Positions 8,620 through 17,753 are shown, counted from the stretch's first letter. The stretch: DNA of 26,385 nucleotides from Bacteroidia bacterium (GCA_905373475.1 CAJPTC010000034.1:1-26385); one strand, 5' to 3'. Program-made: numbers and translations. Notes: generated by a model not told the origin, from the sequence alone.

Positions 8620-11343
8620 ATGAAAAGGATTTTTGTTCGGAGTTATATTTCTCTTTTCCTCTTCGGGCTAGTAAGCCTCTTTACAGGGCATGCTGCAGCC
8701 GCTGAGATAACGCTCACCTTGAAGTCTTCTCAGTTTGGTACGCTCAACCTCTCCTATGAGAAGGCGGGGAAAACAATAAAAGAGAATACGAAGAATGGGG
8801 ATTTGAATGTCTCTCTAGAGGAAAATACGCTTGTTACGCTCACTGTTATACCAGTGAGTACTGGGAAAAAATTCGTGAGATTCAAGGGATTAGATCCGAG
8901 TAAAATCGAGAAAAAGCCAAAGGATCAATATCTGATAAAGACAGACGTGACTCTAGAAGCCGAATTTATCGATCTCTATAAGCTTTCCATTAAAAAGACT
9001 AATGGTCCCGAGGTTGCGCCCATAGTGCAGGTGAATGGGAAAGATGTTCTTGAGAACTATCAGAGGCTTGAAAGTGGGAATATCATTACGTTCAAACAAC
9101 TCATAGGGTATACTTACACGATAGATAGGTTTGAAGGGGTTGAAAAGACGGGCGACAACGAGTATAAGGTGACGGGGAATGCAACGTTCGATATAACCTT
9201 TACAGAGCTTGAGGGACAGTGGTTTCCACTAACTTTTAATCAGAGTCCGCTACCGAGTGGCAATGTTGAGATTAAATGGCCCTACGCACAAGAAAAATTA
9301 TCGCCTGGCGACAGAGTACCAATGGGGCTTACATTGCGATGTGTTGTTAGTAAGATCCCATTAGGTTATGACTATGCGGTAGACTTTGTAGGTCTGACGA
9401 AAAAGAGCGAAAAGAATACAACAGATCCTACAACGGGACTTCGTAAATATGAGTATGAGTTGGAGGTCAGTGCTGCGCCTACTATCGGAGTAACGTTAAC
9501 GAAGAAGGATAACGAATGGCATACTGTTACTTTTAGTGCTACAGGGCAAGATGCCAATAACAAGGAATACAAACTTGCAGTTTATAGTATTGATCCAGAA
9601 AGCGGGCTACATATCCCCGTAATTTCGGGAGAAACAAAGCTTCCAGAGGGCATACGCTTTTTTTGTGACTTTGAGACGGCAGAGGGTGCGTATCCGACGG
9701 TAGAATGTACAAACGCTACGGCTCTGCCCGCAAATTCTACATTGAGCCCGTTTATCTATACTCTAACTGGCGACGCGGTGCTAAGTATCTCGGCTTGGGA
9801 GACCAAAACGGTAAAGGTTTCCTATTCTGCAAAACCCGCTACATTAGGAACTATCCGAGTTTACTATAGGCAGGATGATATGGCGAAAGAGGTGGAAAAC
9901 AATGCTCTTTTGCCGTGGGGAACTCATTGTTTTTTTGAAGTAAAACCGAAAGAAGGTGCTGAGCTTAAAGAGCAAAAGATGCAAGGTCTTGCTTTAGTGA
10001 AAGACAACCAGTATAAACTGATTGCGGAAGCCACTATTAACGCGACATTTGAAAAATCTAGTTACCACCTTCAGTTCCCAAACTACGAAGGCATAGAAAT
10101 TTCTGCCATGAAGGGGACAACTCCGATTGATGCTGCAACGATTCTACATTACGACGATGAAATCGAGATTGTGGTTAAAAACAACGCTCAGAATACACAA
10201 TGGGTGAAGGAGAGTAAGCTGACAAATCTGGAGGCTACGACAACATCTAACACCTACAAGGTAAAGGGCAATGCTACAATCGAATTGGAGTTAGTAAAAC
10301 TCTATGCTCTACAGTTGAAAGGGACGCCACAAGCCCAATATGAGGTAACCTATACCTCCGCAGAGGCTGAGAAGACTGAAGTAGTAAACGGAGCAGATGC
10401 TACGATTTATGCAAATGAGAATACAGAGGTTGTTTTAGTGCTTACGCCCAAGTCGGAAGGGTTCGTTTTGAAAGAGGTGCATCCGTTGGAGGTCAAAGCA
10501 CTGACAGGCAATAAGTATTCCTTTACGGTAACGCAGAATACAGATGTGGCATTTGTTTACGAGCCGATTGTAAAAGTTGCGTTGACGATAAAGTGCCATG
10601 AGAATGGCGCGATTCTCGTCGCTTATGGCAAAGAAGAGGAGCAGCGTATTGCAGGGGAGAAAACGCTACAACTTGAGCAGGGTACTAAGGTGACGTTGCG
10701 CGCATTGCCCAACGAGCATTTCCGCGTAGCATCGTTTAAGGTTGGTAACAATGTAGCTTTCCGCGAAGAGGGAAGTTTCATTTTGAAAGAGCCTACAGCG
10801 GTAGAGCTTTCCTTTGAAGCCAAGACGTTCCCCGTAAGTTCTATTTCGTATCGTGGTTTGGGGCAGCTTGTGCTTACTACGTTAGATCGCGCAACCAATG
10901 TAGATTTGAAGCAAGGCGACTTAGTAACCGAAGGTGAGAAAATAAAAATTACCTATACACCAGATAAGGAGTTTACGGCGGTAAAAGAGTCTTTGCAAGT
11001 GCTAGGACTAGTAGCAGAAGGCGATGCGTACGTTGTAACAGGTGCAGTGATTGTAAGCATAGATTTTGCTCCCAATGCCGAGCCGTCGGCGGTGAAAGAT
11101 GCCTATTTTGCGAGTGTTGTGGTAGCGCCCAATCCGTTTGCGAGCCAATTGCGAATTACAAATAGTGAGTTACAAACAGGGGGATACGCATTGTTGAATG
11201 CGCAAGGTATTATAGTAGCTGCAGGAGTATTGGAACAGGGCGAAACCCTAATCAACACAGAGTCTGTGCGAGCAGGGATTTATCTCTTGCGTCTGACCAA
11301 CAAAGACGGTGCAACGAAGCTTTACCGTCTGGTAAAAGAATAG
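8620..11343 (+). CDS. Large repeat-containing T9SS cargo protein, cassette 1
   Basis: ATG 8620 is chosen over the in-frame ATG 8557, which would overlap the barrel gene by 46 nt and put about 21 residues before the signal peptide. The 907-residue product starts with a signal peptide (cleavage near HAAAA-E, about residue 28). Nine beta-rich repeats of about 75-100 residues follow (about 29-818). They share the pattern of a start strand, a GTLxxxY strand, a GTxVxLxxxP strand, and a closing GLxxxGDxYxVxGxAxxxxxF. They resemble bacterial immunoglobulin-like or Flg_new-type repeats. The last 88 residues are a type A T9SS sorting domain (VVVAPNPFASQLRI, LLNAQGIIVAAG, SVRAGIYLLRL). The protein is presumably exported and surface-attached. 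Only 17 nt separate it from the barrel gene. No catalytic motif is seen, so a binding or structural role is most likely. Confidence 0.85.
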   Translation: MKRIFVRSYISLFLFGLVSLFTGHAAAAEITLTLKSSQFGTLNLSYEKAGKTIKENTKNGDLNVSLEENTLVTLTVIPVSTGKKFVRFKGLDPSKIEKKPKDQYLIKTDVTLEAEFIDLYKLSIKKTNGPEVAPIVQVNGKDVLENYQRLESGNIITFKQLIGYTYTIDRFEGVEKTGDNEYKVTGNATFDITFTELEGQWFPLTFNQSPLPSGNVEIKWPYAQEKLSPGDRVPMGLTLRCVVSKIPLGYDYAVDFVGLTKKSEKNTTDPTTGLRKYEYELEVSAAPTIGVTLTKKDNEWHTVTFSATGQDANNKEYKLAVYSIDPESGLHIPVISGETKLPEGIRFFCDFETAEGAYPTVECTNATALPANSTLSPFIYTLTGDAVLSISAWETKTVKVSYSAKPATLGTIRVYYRQDDMAKEVENNALLPWGTHCFFEVKPKEGAELKEQKMQGLALVKDNQYKLIAEATINATFEKSSYHLQFPNYEGIEISAMKGTTPIDAATILHYDDEIEIVVKNNAQNTQWVKESKLTNLEATTTSNTYKVKGNATIELELVKLYALQLKGTPQAQYEVTYTSAEAEKTEVVNGADATIYANENTEVVLVLTPKSEGFVLKEVHPLEVKALTGNKYSFTVTQNTDVAFVYEPIVKVALTIKCHENGAILVAYGKEEEQRIAGEKTLQLEQGTKVTLRALPNEHFRVASFKVGNNVAFREEGSFILKEPTAVELSFEAKTFPVSSISYRGLGQLVLTTLDRATNVDLKQGDLVTEGEKIKITYTPDKEFTAVKESLQVLGLVAEGDAYVVTGAVIVSIDFAPNAEPSAVKDAYFASVVVAPNPFASQLRITNSELQTGGYALLNAQGIIVAAGVLEQGETLINTESVRAGIYLLRLTNKDGATKLYRLVKE

Positions 11344-11353
11344 TCGTTAGCGA

Positions 11354-11388
11354 GTTCTGTAGGACGAGGTTACCTCGCCCTACAGAAC
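11354..11388. repeat. Long intergenic hairpin after cassette 1 (dispersed-repeat-like)
   Basis: GTTCTGTAGG (11354-11363) pairs with CCTACAGAAC (11379-11388). After one A/C mismatch, CGAGG (11365-11369) pairs with CCTCG (11373-11377) around a TTA loop, giving a 16-position stem with one mismatch. It begins 11 nt after the cargo stop and may terminate cassette 1, but no T-tract follows. A GTAGGGGCGAGG half-copy at 22268-22279 and a similarly built palindrome at 22560-22583 suggest a small dispersed repeat family. Confidence 0.75.
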
Positions 11389-11531
11389 CATGCTTTGTAC
11401 TATGGTATATCCTCGAAAATGGGGATTTCTTTCAGTTGCTTTCCCTTTGCTCTATGTTGTAAGAGCAACAATAATTTAACATGCAATAAGGGAATTCTTA
11501 AAGAATACACTATAGAATAGGTTAGACTCTT

Positions 11532-11564
11532 CTTATTTAGAACAGTGCAATACAATTACCTTTA
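11532..11564 (+). promoter_or_regulatory. Promoter-like block of cassette 2
   Basis: TACCTTTA at 11557-11564 matches 7 of 8 positions of the TAnnTTTG -7 box. The surrounding block (TTATTTAGAA...GC.ATACAA.TACCTTT..TCCC) aligns without gaps to 2411-2450 before cassette 1. It lies 32 nt before the receptor start at 11597. A common regulator or sigma factor for both cassettes is plausible. Confidence 0.6.
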
Positions 11565-11596
11565 CATCCCGAGAGCAATGATGAAGTGGGCGTGGG

Positions 11597-14308
11597 ATGT
11601 ATTCTGGTCTACAAAAGGGGTTGTGGGTCTTTGGTTTGTGTTTGGCGGTATCGGTAGCTACTGCTGCCCCCTTCCGTGGGCGTGTGGTAGATGCCCAAAC
11701 GGGCGAACCTCTCGAGTCGGCGCAAGTCTTCCTTCCAGATCTTAATATTGGCACGCTCTCCAATCGGAAGGGAGAGTTTGCTATTAGTGGGAAGGTAACG
11801 GGAACACATCGTTTCATGGTAACCTATGTGGGCTATGAAACCCTTAATGTGAACCTACATTTCCCCATAGATACCCTTTATACCGTTCGCTTGCATGCCA
11901 CCTCGCTCGCTTTAGACGATGTGGTGGTAACCGCTCGTGCAGTACAAAAGAGCGGTACGGCATTGCAAATCAACCAAGCTGCACTGGAACACACACAGCC
12001 CTCCTCGTTAGCCGATGTGCTACAGTTCCTCCCGGGGCAACTCTCAACAGATGGTCGTCTGGACAATGTGAAACAGGTTGCCCTTCGTCAGGTGAGCAGC
12101 GACGACAATACGGCGCTTGGCGCAGCGGTGGTAGTAAATGGCGTGCCGATATCGAACAATGCGAACCTAAATACCCTCTCAGCCGACCAAAAGATTAGCG
12201 AGCGAAGTACGGTGAATGCGGGTATTGATCTGCGTATGCTCTCTACAGACCATTATGAACGCGTAGAACTTCTGCGAGGCATTGCCTCAGCGCGTTACGG
12301 CGATCTGAGTAGTGGCGCTTTTGTGCTACGTGCTAAACAAGGGGTAACTCCTTGGCAGGTGCGCGCAAAGGTTGATCCCCTTTCAGGGCTTGCCTACATA
12401 GGCAAAGGCGTACACCTTCCCGTGGGCACTCTGCATCTTGGCGGGGAATATACCTACGCCACCCCCGACGAGCGCGAGCAGTTGGAGCGTTATGCCCGCT
12501 ATTCGGCACAGGCCAACTGGACGGCAAAAACGCATCTTGCTGCATTTCCCCTTTCATTAGGGCTGCGAGCCAATTATATAGGCACCCTCTGGACGGAGCG
12601 AACCGACCCCGATCTTACACTCCGCATCGAAAGCTATAACGCCTATTACTCTCGCTACCAGCTAAGCGGAGAGAGCGAGTGGTCTGTTGACAAACCTTGG
12701 CTTGCCTCTGTGCGACTCATTGCCTCGTACGACTATACGGAGGATGTGATACGACGTGTTAAAAACATGTCGGTACATGGAGGGCAAGGACTCCCCATGA
12801 GCAACAAGAGTGGTGAATACGAAGGGATATATCTTCCTTTCGAATATCTCACAACCTATAGTTTGGTGAATAAACCCTTGCAAGGGTACGGACTTCTGGA
12901 GTTGCGCGAACATTGGCAGTTTTGGAGTATGACGCATGCCATTAGTGTGGGTGCAGAAGTGCGCTTGGAGGGAAATATTGGCAAAGGCTATTCTTACGAT
13001 TTACAACGTCCTCCAGCCCCAGGTTCGCCAACAAGCTCGCGTCCGCGCAAGTATAGCGATGTGCCTTTTTACATCCCCATCAGCGCATACGCCGAAGACA
13101 AGCTCTCGGCTTCTGGTTCATACGGTGAGCTTGAGCTCGTGGCAGGTGTTCGTGCTGGGTGGTTACGCGGCGCTACGGAAGGCTATACCGAATTGCGTGC
13201 AGCACAGCTCGATCCGCGCATCAATGGTTATTATGCTTTTCCACGCTTTACGTTAAGAGAATTGCCTATGCAGTTTGCACTTCGTTTGGGGTGGGGGAAG
13301 CAAACCAAATGGCCTACACTAGATCAGCTTGCACCTACCAAAGCCTATTTTGATATTCAGTCGTTGAACTACTATTCTTTGAACGAAGCGTGGCGTCTGC
13401 TTTGGCTTACCACTTTTATAGAAGATGCTCGCAACCTTGCTCTGCGCCCTTCGTCGTACGACAAGTGGGAAGCTGGTGCAGAATTGCAATTGAGTGAAGT
13501 GCGCGCAGAAGTTACCCTCTTCCACGAATCGATGCGCAATGGCTTTACCTACGCAACGCATTATTTGCCGTACGAATACAATGTTTACTCTGTACCTGGG
13601 ACGCCCTCTGGTAAGCCGAAAATAGAAGATCTAGTGCCACAAAAGGAATATGCTCTGAAGTCGTTAGGAAAGCCTGCCAACAGCCTGAGTACGCTAAAAC
13701 GAGGTATAGAATTCCGCATACAGTTGCCGAAATGGGAGCTTCTGGGCACTTCTGCCGATGTGTCGGGGGCATATTTTCATACCACTTACGATATCAGTGA
13801 ACCCGAAGAGTATCGCCCTTCTATAAAACTGGAAGGGAAAGAGTATCCGTATGTGGGCATTTATGCTTGGAGCAATGGGCGACGCTATGAGCAACTGAGT
13901 TCTATGGCACGTTTCTATACTCATCTGCCGCAACTTCGTCTGCTCTTTACGACAATGGTACAGTGTGTTTGGTTCTCGCGCTCGCAATCTTTGCCCTTTG
14001 ACGGACGCCCTCTGTACTATCGCGATCTGCATGGTAATGTAAACACCTTTACCGATGCGGATGCGAAAGACCCAAAGTTGATCTTCTTGGTGCGAGAGTT
14101 CAACAAAGAATATTTTGAACCTGACGTTACGCCGTTTGCGCTCTCAGTAAATCTGAAAGTGACAAAGGAAATTGGACAATATGTCCGTTTAGCCTTCTTT
14201 GCAAACAGACTCTGGTGCTATTTGCCCGACTATCGTGCTAAGTTTAATCGCTTGGTTACAAGGGACTATACTCCCTATTTTGGGGCAGAATTACGTATAT
14301 CGTTATGA
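11597..14308 (+). CDS. TonB-dependent outer-membrane receptor, cassette 2
   Basis: This 903-residue receptor is paralogous to the one at 2473 and collinear with it, differing in length by a single residue. It has a signal peptide (cleavage near ATA-APF, about 24), a CarboxypepD_reg-like domain (about 25-105), a plug (about 107-250; VELLRGIASARYGDLSSG) and a barrel to the end (YFGAELRISL). The start at 11597 is used because the ATGs at 11578 and 11581 are in another frame. N-terminal residues 49-166 are encoded by DNA identical to copy 1. The barrel is only moderately similar, with patches of near identity such as the YSDVPFYIPISAYAEDKLS segment. Changes in outward-facing barrel regions suggest a different ligand from copy 1. 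The ATGA overlap with the lipoprotein (14305-14308) is kept. Confidence 0.95.
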   Translation: MYSGLQKGLWVFGLCLAVSVATAAPFRGRVVDAQTGEPLESAQVFLPDLNIGTLSNRKGEFAISGKVTGTHRFMVTYVGYETLNVNLHFPIDTLYTVRLHATSLALDDVVVTARAVQKSGTALQINQAALEHTQPSSLADVLQFLPGQLSTDGRLDNVKQVALRQVSSDDNTALGAAVVVNGVPISNNANLNTLSADQKISERSTVNAGIDLRMLSTDHYERVELLRGIASARYGDLSSGAFVLRAKQGVTPWQVRAKVDPLSGLAYIGKGVHLPVGTLHLGGEYTYATPDEREQLERYARYSAQANWTAKTHLAAFPLSLGLRANYIGTLWTERTDPDLTLRIESYNAYYSRYQLSGESEWSVDKPWLASVRLIASYDYTEDVIRRVKNMSVHGGQGLPMSNKSGEYEGIYLPFEYLTTYSLVNKPLQGYGLLELREHWQFWSMTHAISVGAEVRLEGNIGKGYSYDLQRPPAPGSPTSSRPRKYSDVPFYIPISAYAEDKLSASGSYGELELVAGVRAGWLRGATEGYTELRAAQLDPRINGYYAFPRFTLRELPMQFALRLGWGKQTKWPTLDQLAPTKAYFDIQSLNYYSLNEAWRLLWLTTFIEDARNLALRPSSYDKWEAGAELQLSEVRAEVTLFHESMRNGFTYATHYLPYEYNVYSVPGTPSGKPKIEDLVPQKEYALKSLGKPANSLSTLKRGIEFRIQLPKWELLGTSADVSGAYFHTTYDISEPEEYRPSIKLEGKEYPYVGIYAWSNGRRYEQLSSMARFYTHLPQLRLLFTTMVQCVWFSRSQSLPFDGRPLYYRDLHGNVNTFTDADAKDPKLIFLVREFNKEYFEPDVTPFALSVNLKVTKEIGQYVRLAFFANRLWCYLPDYRAKFNRLVTRDYTPYFGAELRISL
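11741..12096. repeat. 356-bp identical tract, copy 2 (partner 2617-2972)
   Basis: This is identical over every base to 2617-2972. It sits at the same codon positions (49-166) of the second receptor. Immediately downstream the genes differ, mostly at synonymous positions (for example AGTAGTGAC versus AGCAGCGAC), marking the edge of the homogenised tract. Confidence 0.95.
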
Positions 14309-16140
14309 AAAGCAAAAGCATATTTTATCGAGGCGAACTCCTGCTTGTTGCTTTATTCGCTTTGTTATCGTTTCTGTATCTCGGCTGTCGGGAAGAGACT
14401 ACCCTTGACGAGATAGACGTTGAAATTCGTTTAACGCCTCCCGAGGATGTAGATCCTCTGGATGTGAGCGATGTGTACGTAGTTCTAGAAAATGTTCGTA
14501 CAGGGCATAGAGACAGCGCCCAGAGTGTTGCCTGCCAGCCCCTAACTTTTCGCATTACGAGTGGTAACTACAATATCCACGTTCATGGGAAAAAAGATGA
14601 AGGAAAAATGCTTGCTGTTTATGCAGGCGTAGCACTCCGAGTGGCATTTTCTAAATATGAGCGCTATACGGTGGCATTGGAGAAATCGTACGTTGCCAAT
14701 CCTGACTGGGTAGAGGGGCGTATGGTCACTTCTATACAAGTTGAGCTTCCCGCGTTGTTGGCAGCTCTTTCGCCCGAGGGCATTGTAGTAAGTCTGAAGG
14801 AGGCGGTTACGCAGAAAGTAGCGTCTGCTGTAACGAATGCTAAGGGAATTGCCGAATTTGTTGTTCCTGAAGGAACTTATGTTGCCGATTGTTCAGGCGA
14901 ATTGGTGAAGGGGCGCGAGGATACGCGCTACTATGGGCACAAGGAAGATATAGTGGTAGGGCATGAGAATTCGGTGCACCGTTTAGTGCTGCAAGCGTTG
15001 GGAGGAATAGGAGAAGGGGAAAGTGCCTATCAATTGTATGTGCGTCTTCCCGCGGCCTACAGCTCCTATTCGTTGGAAGGCGAAAAGCTCTATTTGCAAA
15101 AAATGGGGACTTCAACCATGTATGAGCTAACCTGCGATGCGTCGGGTAAGGCCTCGATAGCTTCGCTGCCGTATGGGTTCTATGCGCTACAGGGGCAGGT
15201 GAATGCGCATGCGCCCGACGGGATACGGATGTATGTGTGCCGAATCCCCTATACCGAGATCCGACACGCTGAAACGGGAGGAACACAGCCGCCTGTTGAG
15301 CCTAAAGTGGAGGTAGCACCGAGCTATCCGACGAGTGCGCTTGTCTTCAAAGAGATCTATTTTACTAAGAGTCGTTCTGCTGCTACAGGCGAAATGTACA
15401 ACGAGGATGGCTACGTGGAGCTTTACAACAATTCGTCGCAACCCATTTATATTGACGGGGTCTCAATCTCGGAAACGTTTCAGGTCACTGCCTCGAAGAA
15501 TGGTGTCTTTTTCTCCGAATATTTGGGTACGGACAATGTAATTCCAGGCTTTATTTTCACTTTCCCAGGTTCTGGGCGCGAACATCGGCTAGCCCCTGGG
15601 CAGTCGGTTATTATGGCAGAGAATGCTCTGAACCATCATGCCATAAACCCAGGGAGTCCTGTAGATCTTTCTACTGCCGACTTCGAGATGGTGGATAATG
15701 ATTGGCACGACACCGATACCCCTGAAGTTCCGAACATGATAAACTATTTCACCTTCTCTAAGACAGTAACCGATTTCCATAATCGCGGTTGGAAAGGCTG
15801 GTTTATCATGAAGGCTGATAAACCGATGCCCGAATTTCTAGCAGAGCATATAGAGGACGCTGTTTACCCCAATGGTTCATCTGCGAAAATATACGTCATC
15901 CCGTCGCGCTACATACTAGATGGCGTTATATCCGCTCCCCCCTCTGGTCCTATGTGTCGTCCACTTCCTGTTCATGTAGATGCGGGCTATACGTATTGCA
16001 GTAAGAACAATATTGCCAAGACGATACGTAGGAAGGTGGCGCGTAAGGAAGGTAAGCGCTACATCTTGCAAGACACTAACAATTCTACCCTTGATTTTAT
16101 TCCTGATTCTGACCCCTCGCCGCACGTGGTGGTAGAATAA
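14305..16140 (+). CDS. DUF4876-like surface lipoprotein, cassette 2
   Basis: This 611-residue lipoprotein is a paralogue of the 5184 product. It has a hydrophobic signal peptide with lipobox LYLGC (Cys28). The same series of beta-sandwich-like segments follows (VPEGTYVADCSGEL near 190, SLPYGFYALQGQ near 290). The lamin-tail-like C-terminal part is also present (EIYFTKSRSAATGE, DGYVELYNNSSQPIYIDGVS). Conserved stretches near the end (PSRYILDGV, PSGP, DAGYTYCSK, TIRRKV.RKEG.RYILQD.NNST) are almost unchanged between copies and may be the functional core. The start codon overlaps the receptor stop as ATGA. Family number is from memory; function is unknown, with a receptor-partner role inferred. 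Confidence 0.85.
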   Translation: MKSKSIFYRGELLLVALFALLSFLYLGCREETTLDEIDVEIRLTPPEDVDPLDVSDVYVVLENVRTGHRDSAQSVACQPLTFRITSGNYNIHVHGKKDEGKMLAVYAGVALRVAFSKYERYTVALEKSYVANPDWVEGRMVTSIQVELPALLAALSPEGIVVSLKEAVTQKVASAVTNAKGIAEFVVPEGTYVADCSGELVKGREDTRYYGHKEDIVVGHENSVHRLVLQALGGIGEGESAYQLYVRLPAAYSSYSLEGEKLYLQKMGTSTMYELTCDASGKASIASLPYGFYALQGQVNAHAPDGIRMYVCRIPYTEIRHAETGGTQPPVEPKVEVAPSYPTSALVFKEIYFTKSRSAATGEMYNEDGYVELYNNSSQPIYIDGVSISETFQVTASKNGVFFSEYLGTDNVIPGFIFTFPGSGREHRLAPGQSVIMAENALNHHAINPGSPVDLSTADFEMVDNDWHDTDTPEVPNMINYFTFSKTVTDFHNRGWKGWFIMKADKPMPEFLAEHIEDAVYPNGSSAKIYVIPSRYILDGVISAPPSGPMCRPLPVHVDAGYTYCSKNNIAKTIRRKVARKEGKRYILQDTNNSTLDFIPDSDPSPHVVVE

Positions 16141-16145
16141 AAGAA

Positions 16146-17738
16146 ATGCCGATGAGCAGTTTCATCTCATACAGAATGTTCTTATGTAGCAGCGCGCCAT
16201 GGCACGCTGCTATCGCAATAGTGCGCATTAAGCTACTGAGTCTCGTGCTATTATTGTTTTCTACTACTGTATTGGGAAAGACTGCGAATACTGAACAAGC
16301 CCATATAGCAGATACTATTCATATTCTCCCTAAAACAGGGCTTGCACTCTATCCCCTCTATGAAGGGTTGCACGATCGTCTTGCCGTTCGCTACGCTTAT
16401 GCTGTGTGGCAAGGCAAAGAAGGAATTCGGTTGCCGCAATATGGTTTGAGCGAACAGCGCCATAGTTTGTATGCCACAGGTGCTACACGACAGCAGAAAT
16501 GGGGTGCACACGGATATGCAGAATATGCTCACGGACAGCGTACGCAGGTGCGTAGTATTGCCATGGCGCAACCAGAGCGTTTTTACCCTTATATCGTGCT
16601 AGATACTTCAAAACGAGCGCTTACCCGCGAAGAGTACCAGCTTGGGGGAACACTTAGCTATGTATGGCACGACCTTGGTGTGGGAATTGGAGGGAGTTTT
16701 GCGGGTACGACACAGTTTGGTAAAAAAGATCCGCGACCACTTGCACGCGTTGGCGATTTTTCAACCCTTCTCGCACTAAGTTACCGACTGTCGCACTATG
16801 TACTTGCTGCACAAGGAGACTATAGCTATTACTCCGAATCGTTCGCTCAAACGAACAAGAAAGAGGATAGACAGGACTATGTCTATTACCACCTAGGGCT
16901 TGGGCTCTATGACCACGAGCTGAGCGTACAGAAACGTTCGGAGAGCGTGAAATATATTTTTGCAGAATACGCACTAACACTACAAGCAGCGCCACAGCAG
17001 CGTTACTTGCCTCTTGTACAAATTGCCTACAACCACAACAACGCCTTTGGTCGTACGAACCTTTACACGAAAATTGCGGAGACGGAGGAAGACAAGCTAC
17101 AGGCAAAACTCTTTTTCCCTTTTATATTCTCCGCACAACGCCTAGAGGTAGGCGTGCATGTTGACTATGCGCAGCGTACTGGCTATGAGATAGATTATTA
17201 CACGCATCAAGTCAATACTTCGCCTAATATCACCGAAGAACGAGAATACCACCGAGTAGCCGCTTGGAAGGGTATACAGAGCTACTACAAGGCGCTTTTT
17301 ACCTATCGTTATGCTATGCCTTCGGCTTTGCTTCATCTTGGCTACGAAGGAGGACTAGCATCGTTGCAAACAAGGCACGGTCAGTATTACTTCGAGCAAC
17401 GAAGGAGTGTACAAAATCTTTTCACCACTTTTCAGCGGTATTATGCCCATTATGACTGGTTATTCTGTCTACAAGGATTATTGACACAACCTGTGCGAAA
17501 TCGCGTTTTATGGGTACGAGAGGCGCGATTCTTTGCGCAATTACAGAATAGCATAGAACGCTACTACAACGAACCCCATTATGGCTTGCAAGCGACCTTC
17601 GAGGGTGGCTATCGTATTACGCCCGCGCAACGTATAGCATTTGCGTTCACGGGCGGTCTCGAACGAATTGGGGGCAGTTCAGAGCCTGCATGGTTATGGG
17701 AGCTTGCCCTACGCTACGGATTTTTGAATAAGAGATAA
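16146..17738 (+). CDS. DUF6850-like outer-membrane beta-barrel protein, cassette 2
   Basis: This is a 530-residue paralogue of the 7067 product, 5 nt after the lipoprotein stop. The exact start is uncertain: ATGs at 16146, 16152 and 16176 are all in frame. The hydrophobic core IKLLSLVLLLFSTTVLG (about residues 28-44) is the signal peptide, so the start at 16176 would give a more usual length. The mature part shares LPKTGLALYPLY, LPQYGLSEQRHSLYA, EDRQDYVYYHLGLGLYDH and YEIDYYTHQVN with copy 1. It ends in ALRYGFLNKR, a typical barrel C-terminus. No plug or enzyme motif is visible. The role is unknown. Confidence 0.8.
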   Translation: MPMSSFISYRMFLCSSAPWHAAIAIVRIKLLSLVLLLFSTTVLGKTANTEQAHIADTIHILPKTGLALYPLYEGLHDRLAVRYAYAVWQGKEGIRLPQYGLSEQRHSLYATGATRQQKWGAHGYAEYAHGQRTQVRSIAMAQPERFYPYIVLDTSKRALTREEYQLGGTLSYVWHDLGVGIGGSFAGTTQFGKKDPRPLARVGDFSTLLALSYRLSHYVLAAQGDYSYYSESFAQTNKKEDRQDYVYYHLGLGLYDHELSVQKRSESVKYIFAEYALTLQAAPQQRYLPLVQIAYNHNNAFGRTNLYTKIAETEEDKLQAKLFFPFIFSAQRLEVGVHVDYAQRTGYEIDYYTHQVNTSPNITEEREYHRVAAWKGIQSYYKALFTYRYAMPSALLHLGYEGGLASLQTRHGQYYFEQRRSVQNLFTTFQRYYAHYDWLFCLQGLLTQPVRNRVLWVREARFFAQLQNSIERYYNEPHYGLQATFEGGYRITPAQRIAFAFTGGLERIGGSSEPAWLWELALRYGFLNKR

Positions 17739-17753
17739 CAAATTCTTAAAACC

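Noticed and set aside
11545..11745. Small + frame (66 codons) with MMKWAWDVFW overlapping the cassette 2 receptor start
   Set aside because: It is out of frame with the receptor, runs into the receptor coding region and has no counterpart in cassette 1. It was considered as evidence of a frameshifted start, but the 11597 start gives a complete signal peptide.
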